Shown in pieces: positions 28,861-37,341 of a stretch of 64,000 nt of DNA. Position 1 is the stretch's first letter, and each line of letters opens with the position of its first letter. Location: contig NZ_FOWX01000021.1 in NCBI RefSeq assembly GCF_900115555.1, forward strand, positions 27,699 to 91,698, in the 5' to 3' direction. Source of the DNA: Pseudomonas borbori (GTDB lineage: Bacteria > Pseudomonadota > Gammaproteobacteria > Pseudomonadales > Pseudomonadaceae). The notes under the pieces are model-generated. The model saw only the letters and a program-made list of their open reading frames with translations, was not told the origin of the DNA and ran no database searches. The position numbers and the translations under genes were made by a program.

Positions 28861-31578
28861 TCAGCCCCCGGCATGAGGATGCAGGTGAAAGCGGCGGATC
28901 ACTGCCTTCTCCAGCTCCGCCACGCTGAACAGCAGCAAACCGGCCAGCAGCACCCGCAGCCATTCACCGCCGTCCAGCCCGCTGGAGCCGAATATCCGCT
29001 GCATGGGCGGTGCATAGGTGAACAACAGTTGCAACGCTAGGCACAGGGCGATGGCCAGCAGCACCTTGGGGTTGCCGAGCAGGCCTTCGTGATTGAGCAC
29101 CGAGGCGAAGATATGCCGGCTGTTCACCAGGTAGAACATCTCGCACATCACCACGCTGTTGACGGCCATGGTGCGCGCGCTCTCCAGGCTGTTGCCGTGC
29201 TGCATTTCCCAGAGAAACAGGCCGAGGGCGCCGCCCATCATCAGCAGCGAGACCATCAGCACGCGCCAGACGAAGAAGCCGGTGAGCAGCGGCTCGGCCG
29301 GCGGACGTGGCGCACGGCTCATCAGGCCGCGCTCGGACGGTTCGAAAGCCAGGGCCAGGGCCAGGGTGATGGAGGTGACCATGTTGATCCACAGCACCTG
29401 GGCCGGGGTCAGCGGCAGATTCAGCTGGAACAGGATGGCGGCGATCACGATCAGGGCTTCGCCGCCGTTGGTGGGCAGGACGAACAGGATGAATTTCTTC
29501 AGGTTGTCGTAGATCGCCCGGCCCTCGCGCACAGCCCCGGCGATGGTGGCGAAGTTGTCGTCGGTGAGGACCATTTCCGCCGCCTCCTTGGCCGCCTCGG
29601 TGCCCTTGCGGCCCATCGCCACGCCGACATCGGCGCGCTTCAGCGCCGGCGCATCGTTGACCCCGTCGCCGGTCATCGCCACCACTTCGCCGCTGGCCTG
29701 CATGGCCTGCACCAGACGCAGCTTGTGCTCCGGGCTGGCGCGGGCGAACACCTCGATGCCGGGTAGCAACTCGCGCAGGCTGTGCTCGTCGAGCAGTTCG
29801 ATTTCGGCGCCGGTCAGGGCCGGCCGGCCAACCCCGATGCCCAGTTGCGCGCCTATGGCGCGGGCGGTTTCGACATGATCGCCGGTGATCATCTTCACCG
29901 CGATGCCGGCGCTGCGGCATTCGGCCACCGCGGCGATGGCCTCTGCGCGCGGCGGGTCGATGATGCCGAACAGGGCGAGCAGAGTGAAGCCCTGTTGCAC
30001 ATCGGCAAAGCTCAGGCTGCGTTGCTCGGCAGCGACCGGGCGGCTGGCGATGGCCAGCAGGCGCAAACCCTGGGCGGCCAGGTCGGTGGCCTGACGCCGC
30101 CAGAAATCCGCATCGAGCGGCCGGTCGTCGTCGCCAGCGCGTTGCCGGCTGCACATCTCCAGCAGTCGCTCGGGAGCGCCCTTGAGGTAGATCAGCCCGT
30201 GGCCACTGTGGTCATGGTGCAGGGTGGCCATGAAGCGGTGTTCCGACTCGAAGGGGATGGCGTCGCTGCGCGGCAGCTCGGCCTGCAGCGCCAGCGGGTC
30301 GAGGCCGGTTTTCAGGGCCAGGGTGGCGAGTGCGCCTTCGGTCGGATCGCCGTGCAGCAGCCAGTTGCCGGCGGCGTCTTCCTCCAGCCGGGCATCGTTG
30401 CACAACAGCGCCGCGCGGCCGATCTCGAGCAAAGCCTGGTCGATGTCCAGGGGCGCGCCAGCGAGATGAAAGCCGCCGGCGGGGGCGTAACCGACACCGC
30501 TGACGTCGATGATTCGGTCGGCACTGACCAGCCGTTGCACGGTCATCTCGTTGCGGGTCAGGGTGCCGGTCTTGTCCGTGCAGATCAGGGTGACCGAGCC
30601 GAGAGTTTCCACCGCCGGCAGACGCCGCACGATGGCGTTTTGCCGGGCCATGCGCTGCACGCCGAGAGCCAGAATCACCGTCATGATCGCCGGCAAGCCC
30701 TCGGGAATCGCCGCGACTGCCAGCGCTACCACCATCATGAACATCTGCGCCGGATCCTGCTCGCGCCACAGGGTGCCGAGGGCGAAGGTGACGATCGCCA
30801 GGACCAGCAGGGCCACGCTCAGCCAGCGGCTGAAACCGTCGATCTGCCGCAGCAGCGGGGTGCTCAGCGGCTGCACCTGCTGCAGCAGGCTGCCGATACG
30901 TCCCAGCTCGCTGGCCGGGCCTGTGGCCACCACCAGGCCGAGGGCCTGGCCGCTGCTGACCAGGGTGCCGGAGTAGGCCATGCAGCGGCGGTCGCCGAGT
31001 ACGGCGTCGGCGGCCGAGCGGGCGATGGATTTCTCCACCGGCACCGATTCGCCGGTCAGCGCCGCTTCCTCGACGACCAAGTTCTTCACCCTGAGCAGGC
31101 GCAGGTCGGCGGGCACCTTGTCCCCGGAAACCAGGGCGACGATATCGCCGGGCACCAACTGTTCGGCGGGGATTTCCCGGCGCTCGCCATCGCGCAGGAC
31201 CATGGCATGCGGCGACAGCATGGCGCCAATGGCGTCCAGGGCGTGCTCGGCCTTGCCCTCCTGAATGAAGCCGATCAGCGCATTGATCAGCACCACGACG
31301 ACAATCACCGCGGTGTCCACCCAGTGGCCGAGCAGGGCGGTGACCGCCGCCGCGGCGATCATCATGTACAGCAGCAGGTTGTGAAATTGCAGCAGCAGAC
31401 GCAACAGCGGGCCGCGGCGCCTGGGCGGCGGCAGGCGATTGGCTCCGTAGCGTTGCCGGCGGCTGGCGATCTCGCCCTCGGCGAGACCGCTCTGGGTGCT
31501 GTGCAGGGCGTCGAGGGCCTGTTGCGCATCGAGGGCGTGCCAGGCCGTTGCGGCCTGAACCGCTTGCCGGGTGTCCAT
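28861..31578 (-). CDS. P-type cation-transporting ATPase (P2 type, PacL/MgtA-like)
   Basis: Inner-membrane ion pump, 905 aa. The N-terminal cation-ATPase domain is followed by the actuator loop LTGESVPVEKS, the M4 motif AAIPEGLPAIMT, the phosphorylation site CDKTGTLTRNEMTV, and the hinge MTGDGVNDAPALKRADVGVAMG. M6 reads NMVTSITLALALAFEP and differs from the classical calcium-pump motif, so the ion is unresolved. Calcium, sodium/potassium and magnesium are all possible. No metal-binding N-terminal CxxC domain, so not a P1B heavy-metal pump. Divergent from the universal stress gene. Confidence 0.88.
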   Translation of the reverse strand: MDTRQAVQAATAWHALDAQQALDALHSTQSGLAEGEIASRRQRYGANRLPPPRRRGPLLRLLLQFHNLLLYMMIAAAAVTALLGHWVDTAVIVVVVLINALIGFIQEGKAEHALDAIGAMLSPHAMVLRDGERREIPAEQLVPGDIVALVSGDKVPADLRLLRVKNLVVEEAALTGESVPVEKSIARSAADAVLGDRRCMAYSGTLVSSGQALGLVVATGPASELGRIGSLLQQVQPLSTPLLRQIDGFSRWLSVALLVLAIVTFALGTLWREQDPAQMFMMVVALAVAAIPEGLPAIMTVILALGVQRMARQNAIVRRLPAVETLGSVTLICTDKTGTLTRNEMTVQRLVSADRIIDVSGVGYAPAGGFHLAGAPLDIDQALLEIGRAALLCNDARLEEDAAGNWLLHGDPTEGALATLALKTGLDPLALQAELPRSDAIPFESEHRFMATLHHDHSGHGLIYLKGAPERLLEMCSRQRAGDDDRPLDADFWRRQATDLAAQGLRLLAIASRPVAAEQRSLSFADVQQGFTLLALFGIIDPPRAEAIAAVAECRSAGIAVKMITGDHVETARAIGAQLGIGVGRPALTGAEIELLDEHSLRELLPGIEVFARASPEHKLRLVQAMQASGEVVAMTGDGVNDAPALKRADVGVAMGRKGTEAAKEAAEMVLTDDNFATIAGAVREGRAIYDNLKKFILFVLPTNGGEALIVIAAILFQLNLPLTPAQVLWINMVTSITLALALAFEPSERGLMSRAPRPPAEPLLTGFFVWRVLMVSLLMMGGALGLFLWEMQHGNSLESARTMAVNSVVMCEMFYLVNSRHIFASVLNHEGLLGNPKVLLAIALCLALQLLFTYAPPMQRIFGSSGLDGGEWLRVLLAGLLLFSVAELEKAVIRRFHLHPHAGG

Positions 31579-31634
31579 TCAGCCATCTCCATCATTGCAC
31601 TGTTGGCACAGTAGCCTCATCCACGGGGCCTGCG

Positions 31635-31648
31635 CTGATCTGCATCAA
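31635..31648 (+). promoter_or_regulatory. Anr/FNR-type box upstream of the universal stress gene
   Basis: CTGATCTGCATCAA matches TTGAT-N4-ATCAA with one mismatch. Its centre is about 70 nt before the ATG at 31711, suitable for class II activation from a start near 31683. The probable orthologue in P. aeruginosa is known to be induced by Anr under low oxygen (recalled, not checked). Confidence 0.6.
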
Positions 31649-31710
31649 AACCGCCGGGCATGTTTTGCGGTCGAATGAGCAAACACGCACAGCCTGGCAC
31701 GGTGAACGAG

Positions 31711-32559
31711 ATGATCAAACTACTGGTGGCGACCGACCTTTCCCAGCGTTCGGCACACGCCGTGCAGCGTGCCGCCCGCTTGATCGAAAGGCAGGGCGGC
31801 GGCGACTGGACCCTGGTGCATGTGGTCGATGACGAGGCGCCGCAGGACTTCGTCGCCGAGCATGTGCAGCGGGTCGAGCGTTTGCTCGACGAGCAGGCAC
31901 AGCAACTGGCCGCCCAGACCGGCAGCCGGCCGCGGGTGCTGGTCAGCAGCGGTGCGGTCGAGCCGATCATCTTCGAGGCCTGCCTGGGCATGGGCGCCGA
32001 CCTGCTGGTGGTCGGCAGCCACCGCAAGACGCCGCTACGCGACTTCTTTCTCGGCACCAGCGTGGAGCGCCTGATCCGTGGCAGTCACCTGCCGGTACTG
32101 CGCGTCGCGCAACCGGCCGCCGCCGATTACCGGCATGCCTTGGCGGCGCTGGACCTGTCGCCCGGAGCCGTGCAGGCCATGGCCAGTGCCCAGCGCCTGG
32201 GCCTGCTCGATCTGCAGCGGTGCACGGTGCTGCATGCCCTGGAACCCTTTCCCAGAGGCATGCTGACGGAGGCGGCGATCGATCATCAGTTGCTCGAGAC
32301 CCAGGCCAGGGAGGCCTTGCTGAGCCTGCTGGGCAACCTGCATGACGCCAGTATGAGCCTGCCCGATGGCTGCGTGCGGGTGCGCGAAGGCGAACCCCGG
32401 CAGGTGATTGCCCAGGAGTTGCAGGAGGTACAGGCCGAGCTACTGGTGATCGCCACCCATGGGCGCAAGGGGCTGCCGCGCTTGCTCCTCGGCAGCGTCG
32501 CCGCGGAGCTGCTGGCCGAGTTGCCCTGCGACATTCTCTGCGTGCCGCCGCAGGGCTGA
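31711..32559 (+). CDS. Tandem universal stress protein (UspA family)
   Basis: Cytosolic stress protein with two Usp domains (282 aa from ATG 31711; an ATG at 31675 would add 12 residues). Each half starts with a Val-Ala-Thr/Ala-Leu-Asp-Leu-Ser strand (LLVATDLSQRSAHAVQRA; ALAALDLSPGAVQAM). The ATP-binding-type motif GxxGRKxxxxxxLGSxxxxx is visible as VGSHRKTPLRDFFLGTSVERL and as THGRKGLPRLLLGSVAAELL. It lies next to the ols genes as in P. aeruginosa, where such proteins aid anaerobic survival. Likely regulated by the upstream Anr-like box. Confidence 0.9.
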   Translation: MIKLLVATDLSQRSAHAVQRAARLIERQGGGDWTLVHVVDDEAPQDFVAEHVQRVERLLDEQAQQLAAQTGSRPRVLVSSGAVEPIIFEACLGMGADLLVVGSHRKTPLRDFFLGTSVERLIRGSHLPVLRVAQPAAADYRHALAALDLSPGAVQAMASAQRLGLLDLQRCTVLHALEPFPRGMLTEAAIDHQLLETQAREALLSLLGNLHDASMSLPDGCVRVREGEPRQVIAQELQEVQAELLVIATHGRKGLPRLLLGSVAAELLAELPCDILCVPPQG

Positions 32560-32560
32560 G

Positions 32561-32607
32561 AGGCTGTGAAAAAACGCTCGCTACGCCGCTCGATTTTTTC
32601 ACAACCT
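32561..32607. terminator. Bidirectional terminator-like hairpin between usp and olsA
   Basis: AGGCTGTGAAAAAA and TTTTTTCACAACCT pair (one mismatch) around a 19-nt loop that itself carries CGCTCG repeats. T-runs occur on both strands, and it sits between convergent genes. Confidence 0.7.
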
Positions 32608-32612
32608 CCGAC

Positions 32613-33383
32613 TCACGCGGCCTGGGCGTGAGTCTCGCCGCCCACGTCCAGGGCGCTGGCCACGGCCGCGTGGGCGCGGCGTGCCAGCTGATTGCGATTC
32701 TGCGCGGTGCTGGCAATCGGTGGCAGCAGGCGGATCTGCACGTCGATGCGTTCACTGGCGAGCAGGCGCAACAGGTGCGAGAGCAGGTCGTCGTCACCGA
32801 TAAAGGGCGTGACCATGCACGGCTGGCCGCCCTGCAGGTAGCGGATGGCGACCGGTTGCAGCGCCACCCCGGATTCGATGGCGCTGCTCAGCAGGCGGCC
32901 GTGGAAGGTGCGCAGGACCTGGCCATCGCTGGTGGTGCCTTCCGGGAAGATCAGCAGCGGCCGGCCCTGTTCCAGATGCTGGCCGAGTTGCCGGTTGAGC
33001 AGGCTGCTGTCGCCCGCGCCGCGGCGGATGAACAGGGTGCCCGCCTGCTGCGCCAGCCAGCCGGCCAGCGGCCAGGAACGCACCTCGGCCTTGGACAGGA
33101 ACGACAGCGGGGCGAGCATGCCGAGCAGCGGAATATCGGTCCAGGAAATGTGGTTGCTGACCCACAGCATCGGCTCCTGCGGCAACTCGCCGTGCACGCT
33201 GAGGCGGAACGGCAGGGCATTGGCCAGGCGCGCGAAGAACCAGCGGCTCAGGCGCTGACGCAGGCCCATCAGGTCATGGCGCAGCAGGCGCTCCAGCAGA
33301 TTCACCAGCCCGGCCAGCAGGGTGCCCAGGGCGACCACCGCAAGCAAACGCAGGAGACGCAGGTATAAACGTAGTTTCGCCAT
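32613..33383 (-). CDS. olsA: Lyso-ornithine lipid acyltransferase OlsA
   Basis: Membrane-associated acyltransferase (256 aa) of the PlsC family, which adds the second fatty acid to lyso-ornithine lipid. One N-terminal membrane segment (LLRLLAVVALGTLLAGLVNLL); the catalytic motif is NHISWTD (HX4D), and FPEGTTSDG is the glycerolipid-acyltransferase block III. Pairing with olsB upstream and with a universal stress gene matches the P. aeruginosa olsBA locus, which supports OlsA over a general 1-acylglycerol-phosphate acyltransferase. A 247-bp spacer with a REP element separates it from olsB, unusually long for the operon. Confidence 0.88.
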   Translation of the reverse strand: MAKLRLYLRLLRLLAVVALGTLLAGLVNLLERLLRHDLMGLRQRLSRWFFARLANALPFRLSVHGELPQEPMLWVSNHISWTDIPLLGMLAPLSFLSKAEVRSWPLAGWLAQQAGTLFIRRGAGDSSLLNRQLGQHLEQGRPLLIFPEGTTSDGQVLRTFHGRLLSSAIESGVALQPVAIRYLQGGQPCMVTPFIGDDDLLSHLLRLLASERIDVQIRLLPPIASTAQNRNQLARRAHAAVASALDVGGETHAQAA

Positions 33384-33491
33384 GAATGACTCCGGGGGGA
33401 TGCGAGTGCCGGCATGTCTAGCGCTTCCTGGTCGCTTGCATCAAAAAAAATAACTCGTTGTTTTATATATAAATTCAATATTCGCAAAGAC

Positions 33492-33592
33492 CTGTAGGAG
33501 CGGCCCATGGCCGCGATGGGTTTCGCGGGCATGGCCCGCTCCTACAGAAAACGTCACAACCCATAAAATCAATGACATACGGGTTGCTTGAG
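33492..33592. repeat. REP palindrome plus a 42-bp tail, copy 1 (between olsB and olsA)
   Basis: A palindrome from CTGTAGGAGCGGCCCATGGC to GGCCCGCTCCTACAG (33492-33547) is followed at 33551-33592 by a 42-bp sequence (starting ACGTCACAACCC, core CATAAAATCAATGACATAC) repeated at 35601-35642 with about five differences, in the same orientation. Confidence 0.85.
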
Positions 33593-33630
33593 CGGCGCGG
33601 CCGGATGGCGATCCTGCAAGCCAAGTCGAC

Positions 33631-34389
33631 TCAGACCGCCGCCTTGAAGTGGCGGGCGTAGCGCGGGCAGAGTTCGTCGCGCTTGAGCAGGATGAACACG
33701 TCGGCCACCTGAAAGTCCGGATCCCAGCAGGGCTCGCCGCAGATCTTCGCGCCCAGGCGCATATAGGCCTTGAGCAGCGGCGGCATCTCGGCAATCACGT
33801 TGCCCGGCACCTCCAGGGCCGGCAGCGGCGTCTTCGGCTCGGCGCGCAGGTGTTCGCTGCACAGGTAGCGTTCGCGCAGGCGCTGCATGATCGCCTCGGC
33901 CTGGATACCGCCGTCCTGCATGGAGATGCTGGCGCAGCCCATCAGGTAGCGGTAATCGCCCTGGTTGAGGACTTCGGCCAGTTCGCCCCAGAGCACGGCG
34001 ATGGTGGCGCCGTTGCGGTAGGCGCTATCGACGCAGGTGCGGCCAATTTCCAGCAGCGGGCCTTCGAGATGCGACAGGCCGTGCAGGTTGAACTCCTCTT
34101 CGCTGTAGAAGCGGCCCAGGCTGGCGGCGGCGCGATGATCGAGCAGGCGGGTGGTGGCCACCAGCCGGCCGCTGTTGAGGTCGCGCACGCCGATGTGCTG
34201 GCAGTGAATGTCGTAGTCATCCATGTCCAGGCCGAACTCGGCACCTTTGAGCTTGGCAGCGAATTCGGTGCTGAACACGCGAAAGCGCAGGGCCTGGGCT
34301 TCACGCAGGGCAGCGGGGCCGACTAGCCGCTCGGCTTGCAAGCGACGTGCTGGGGTGGTGCGGTCGCGGGTGATTGCCATCTGGGTCAT
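33631..34389 (-). CDS. olsB: L-ornithine N-alpha-acyltransferase OlsB
   Basis: First enzyme of ornithine-lipid synthesis: transfers a 3-hydroxyacyl chain from ACP to ornithine, forming lyso-ornithine lipid (252 aa). The GNAT-like/haemolysin-type fold shows [33 protein letters not shown], the conserved [14 protein letters not shown], and [13 protein letters not shown]. Phosphate-free membrane lipids of this kind are made under phosphate limitation. It precedes olsA on the same strand, with a REP-containing spacer. Start MTQMAIT has an in-frame ATG alternative three codons on. Confidence 0.9.
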   Translation of the reverse strand: MTQMAITRDRTTPARRLQAERLVGPAALREAQALRFRVFSTEFAAKLKGAEFGLDMDDYDIHCQHIGVRDLNSGRLVATTRLLDHRAAASLGRFYSEEEFNLHGLSHLEGPLLEIGRTCVDSAYRNGATIAVLWGELAEVLNQGDYRYLMGCASISMQDGGIQAEAIMQRLRERYLCSEHLRAEPKTPLPALEVPGNVIAEMPPLLKAYMRLGAKICGEPCWDPDFQVADVFILLKRDELCPRYARHFKAAV

Positions 34390-34542
34390 GCCGTCATCTC
34401 CGTTGGCCGGCTTTTTTGCCTTGCAGCCGGTCGATCTTGTTGGGCAAGCTCAGGCTAGGTAGCAGCGGTGTCACCCCTGTGACGTTTCGGTGATGCTTGT
34501 GTGACTGCCGCTTGCGACTCCATCCCGGTCAAGGAACTGCGT

Positions 34543-35433
34543 ATGCCCTGGCAACTCCTGCTGCAACCCCACCAACGCCTGCCGGCCGCCAGCAACCTGG
34601 AGGCCTGGTATGCCGCGCTGCTGGCGCGCCTCGGCAGGCCGTCGCCATTCGAGCTGGCCTTGCTCGGCGGGCGTTTGGCGGCTACCCCGGGGCTGGCTTT
34701 CCTCGCCGGTTATCAAGGCGCTTTGCGGGCGCTCTGGCCTTGCGCGCCCTGGTCGTTGGGCGCGCTCTGCGTCACCGAGCACAAAAGCGTGCGCCCGGCG
34801 GACATGCAGACCCGCCTGAGCGACCTGCTGCTGCACGGGCGCAAGGATTTCGTCACGGCCGGCGATGCCGCCGACTGGCTGCTGGTCGCCGCCCGCGAGG
34901 AGCAGCAGGGGCAAGCGGTGCGCTTGGCTCTGGGCGTGGTGCGCAATGGCGATCCCGGGGTGCGGGTCGAAGTGCTGCCGAGCTTGCCCCTGATGCCCGA
35001 TATCGGCCACGCCCGCCTGCATCTGGCTGGCGCCCACTGCGAGCGCCTGGCCGGCGATGGCTGGGACGACTACGTGAAGCCTTTTCGCAGCCTCGAGGAT
35101 CTGCACGTGCTCACGGCAGTGGGCGCCTGGCTGTATGGCGTGGGGCAGGACTCGAACTGGCCGCAGGCCGTGCAGTTGCGCCTGCTCGGCCTGCTCGCCG
35201 GCTGCGCCGAGGTGGCCCGGCGAGGCCCGGCGCAAGCCACCACCCACCTGCTGCTGGCCGGGCTGTTCGCCCAGTTCGCCGCACTCGAGGTCGAGTTGCC
35301 CGCGGCCTTCGCAGCCGGCCCGGCGGACTGGGCGGCCTTGTGGCAGCGCGACCGCGGCCTGCTGTCGCTTGCCGCCTCCGCCCGCGGCAAACGCCTGGCC
35401 AAAGCCCAGGCCGCCTTGGGCCTGCAGCCGTAG
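34543..35433 (+). CDS. Conserved hypothetical protein next to olsB
   Basis: I do not recognise a family with confidence. From ATG 34543 (AAGGA 8 nt upstream) the product has 296 aa, is Ala/Leu-rich and has no signal peptide. The block DDYVKPFRSLEDLHVLTAVGAWLYG and the helical C-terminal half recall the end of acyl-CoA-dehydrogenase-like proteins, but the N-terminal part does not clearly match. It is divergent from olsB; together with olsB it is flanked by two copies of a REP-plus-tail repeat. Codon use is like its neighbours, so it is probably a real gene. Confidence 0.75.
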   Translation: MPWQLLLQPHQRLPAASNLEAWYAALLARLGRPSPFELALLGGRLAATPGLAFLAGYQGALRALWPCAPWSLGALCVTEHKSVRPADMQTRLSDLLLHGRKDFVTAGDAADWLLVAAREEQQGQAVRLALGVVRNGDPGVRVEVLPSLPLMPDIGHARLHLAGAHCERLAGDGWDDYVKPFRSLEDLHVLTAVGAWLYGVGQDSNWPQAVQLRLLGLLAGCAEVARRGPAQATTHLLLAGLFAQFAALEVELPAAFAAGPADWAALWQRDRGLLSLAASARGKRLAKAQAALGLQP

Positions 35434-35507
35434 CAGACCCCGCGCGTCTACGACGCCGCGTGTCGCGCAGCAAACTGGAGGCAATTGTGCCTAGCGGCTT
35501 GTGGGTA

Positions 35508-35642
35508 GCTGTGGGAGGGGCCGGGCGGCGTTCCGCTTTAGCCGCGATGTTTTTTGTGCGGACTTCGAGAGCTTTCGCGGCTAAAGCCCCCCCACAAGGA
35601 ACGTCATAACCCATAAAATCAATGACATACCGATTGTTTGAG
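35508..35642. repeat. REP palindrome plus 42-bp tail, copy 2
   Basis: GCTGTGGGAGGGGCC...GCTTTAGCCGCG and its mirror CGCGGCTAAAGCCCCCCCACAAGG form a long imperfect inverted repeat, followed at 35601-35642 by the same 42-bp tail as at 33551. It occupies the spacer before the serine hydrolase gene. Confidence 0.85.
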
Positions 35643-35764
35643 AAGAGCCAGGGGGACCCCAGTCCTTGCTCGCGCTGCTGTTGCCTACTCGCCGGAAACA
35701 CGCGCTTTTTAGCGTCATCGACGGCGTGCTAGGGTGCCGCTTGGTCATCCACGGAGGCACTGCA

Positions 35765-36883
35765 ATGCCCGTTTCCCTGTTGCATCGGCTCGCTTTGCTC
35801 CTCGTCATGGCGGGCGGCGCCGGCCTGGTCCAGGCCGAAAGCTGGCCGGTGGCCGATTGGGCGCTGGAGCCGGTGCCGCCGAGCCCGGCCATCGCCGAAC
35901 TGGAGGCCTATGCCTTTCCCGCGCGCGACGAGGCAAACCGCACGGGCGTGCGCACCGATGCCTTGCTGGTCGTGCGCGATGGCCGGGTGGTTTACGAGCG
36001 CTACGCCGGGCCGACGCGAGCCGACACCCCGCATCTGACCTGGTCGATGAGCAAGAGCCTGCTCGCCACCGTGCTGGGCGTCGCCTACGGCCAGGGCCAC
36101 TTCCGGCTCGATGCGCCGGTGGCGCAGTATTACCCGCCATTCGCCCGGCATCCGAAGATCAAGGTCGGCCACCTGCTCAACTGGGCCTCGGGCCTGGACT
36201 GGCAGGAAGACTACGAATACGCGCCGCTGCAGTCCTCGGTGCTGGCCATGCTCTATACCCGCGGCCGCGCCGACATGGCGGGTTTCACCGCGGCGCACGC
36301 CGCCGCTGCCGAGCCTGGCGCACGCTTTCGCTATTCGAGTGGCGACAGCAACGTGCTGGCCGCCGCTCTCAAGGGCATGGTCGGTGCCGAGACCTACGCG
36401 GACTATCCCTGGCGTGCGCTGTTCGAGCCGCTCGGGATCACCTCGGCGGTCTGGGAAACCGACGCCGCCGGCACCTTCGTCGCCTCCTCCTATGCCTACC
36501 TGAGCGCCCGCGACCTGGCGCGCATCGGCCTGCTGATGCAGCGCGATGGTCGCTGGGGCGAGCAGCAAGTGCTGCCGCAGCCCTGGGTCGCGTTCAACCG
36601 CACGCCCTTGGCCACATACCAGGCGCAGAACGCCAAGGCCGGAGACGCCGTGCCGGGCGGGCACTGGTGGCTGAACGCCGAGCTGCCTGGCGCGGCCAGA
36701 CCCTGGGCGGACGCACCGGCCGATGCCTTCGCCGCCCTCGGTCACTGGGGCCAGGGGCTGTATGTGTTGCCGACGGAGAAACTGCTGATCGTGCGCTACG
36801 CCGATGATCGCGACGCCAGCTTCGAGCACAACCAACTGCTCAAGCGGGTCCGCGCCGCCTTTGCCCGTGAGGTGCAACCATGA
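35765..36883 (+). CDS. Secreted serine hydrolase (class C beta-lactamase-like)
   Basis: Exported serine hydrolase of the penicillin-binding-protein fold, 372 aa. Signal peptide is residues 1-24 (cleavage after VQA). The active-site SxxK is in WSMSKSLLATVLG, the YxN-equivalent is YSSGDSN, and the C-terminal triad motif is HWGQG. These motifs match the 6-aminohexanoate-dimer-hydrolase/esterase subgroup rather than true AmpC, so beta-lactam resistance should not be assumed. ATG 35765 is chosen for the signal peptide. Its stop overlaps the next gene (ATGA). Confidence 0.85.
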   Translation: MPVSLLHRLALLLVMAGGAGLVQAESWPVADWALEPVPPSPAIAELEAYAFPARDEANRTGVRTDALLVVRDGRVVYERYAGPTRADTPHLTWSMSKSLLATVLGVAYGQGHFRLDAPVAQYYPPFARHPKIKVGHLLNWASGLDWQEDYEYAPLQSSVLAMLYTRGRADMAGFTAAHAAAAEPGARFRYSSGDSNVLAAALKGMVGAETYADYPWRALFEPLGITSAVWETDAAGTFVASSYAYLSARDLARIGLLMQRDGRWGEQQVLPQPWVAFNRTPLATYQAQNAKAGDAVPGGHWWLNAELPGAARPWADAPADAFAALGHWGQGLYVLPTEKLLIVRYADDRDASFEHNQLLKRVRAAFAREVQP

Positions 36884-37218
36884 TCCGTCGTCGTCCGTTG
36901 CGCACGCTGCTGCTGGCGATCGTCCTCCTGCTGGTGGGGCTCGGTTGGCAGAATCGTGCGCACCTGCAGGCTTTTCCCGACATCATCGGCGCCTACACGG
37001 CCAAGGAATATTGCTCCTGCCGCTATGTGATGAAGCATCCCGCGGCCTACTGCGAAGGCTATGTGCGTCAGTATGTGCCGATCAGCCAGTTGCTCGATGA
37101 GCAGAGCCGCAAGCGGGTTACCGCCAGCGGCCTGGGCCGCAGCCACAGCGCCATCTGGCTCGGGCCGCGGCAGGGCTGCCGGTTGCAATCTTCCGCCCCC
37201 ATCCCGTCACGGCTCTGA
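36880..37218 (+). CDS. Small exported cysteine-containing protein, partner of the serine hydrolase
   Basis: Unrecognised 112-aa protein with an N-terminal membrane anchor or signal (LRTLLLAIVLLLVGLGW) and a short periplasmic part with four cysteines (AKEYCSCRYVMKHPAAYCEGY and QGCRLQ). CSC and the spaced Cys suggest disulfides or metal binding. ATGA overlap with the hydrolase gene indicates coupled translation and a shared role in the periplasm; the function is unknown. Confidence 0.75.
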   Translation: MIRRRPLRTLLLAIVLLLVGLGWQNRAHLQAFPDIIGAYTAKEYCSCRYVMKHPAAYCEGYVRQYVPISQLLDEQSRKRVTASGLGRSHSAIWLGPRQGCRLQSSAPIPSRL

Positions 37219-37296
37219 GCGAGCAGGCGCAGCAGGCTTTGCAAGGCCGCCACGGGCGACTATGGTGGCGGCCTGATGCTCAACCTACGGGGACTT

Positions 37297-37341
37297 ATGC
37301 GAACCTGCCTTGCCTGCTCCTTGTTGCCGGCCGCCTACTGA
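37297..37341 (+). CDS. Possible 14-codon leader ORF coupled to the cardiolipin synthase gene
   Basis: ATG CGA ACC ... TAC TGA encodes MRTCLACSLLPAAY after a GGGGA site. Its stop overlaps the ATG of the next gene (TGATG), while that ATG itself has no ribosome site. Could be a coupling leader, or a chance ORF. Confidence 0.3.
   Translation: MRTCLACSLLPAAY

Noticed and set aside
35765..36883. AmpC beta-lactamase
   Set aside because: SxxK and HWG-type motifs fit the wider serine hydrolase family; KTG and the typical AmpC YAN are not present as such, so no resistance claim is made.
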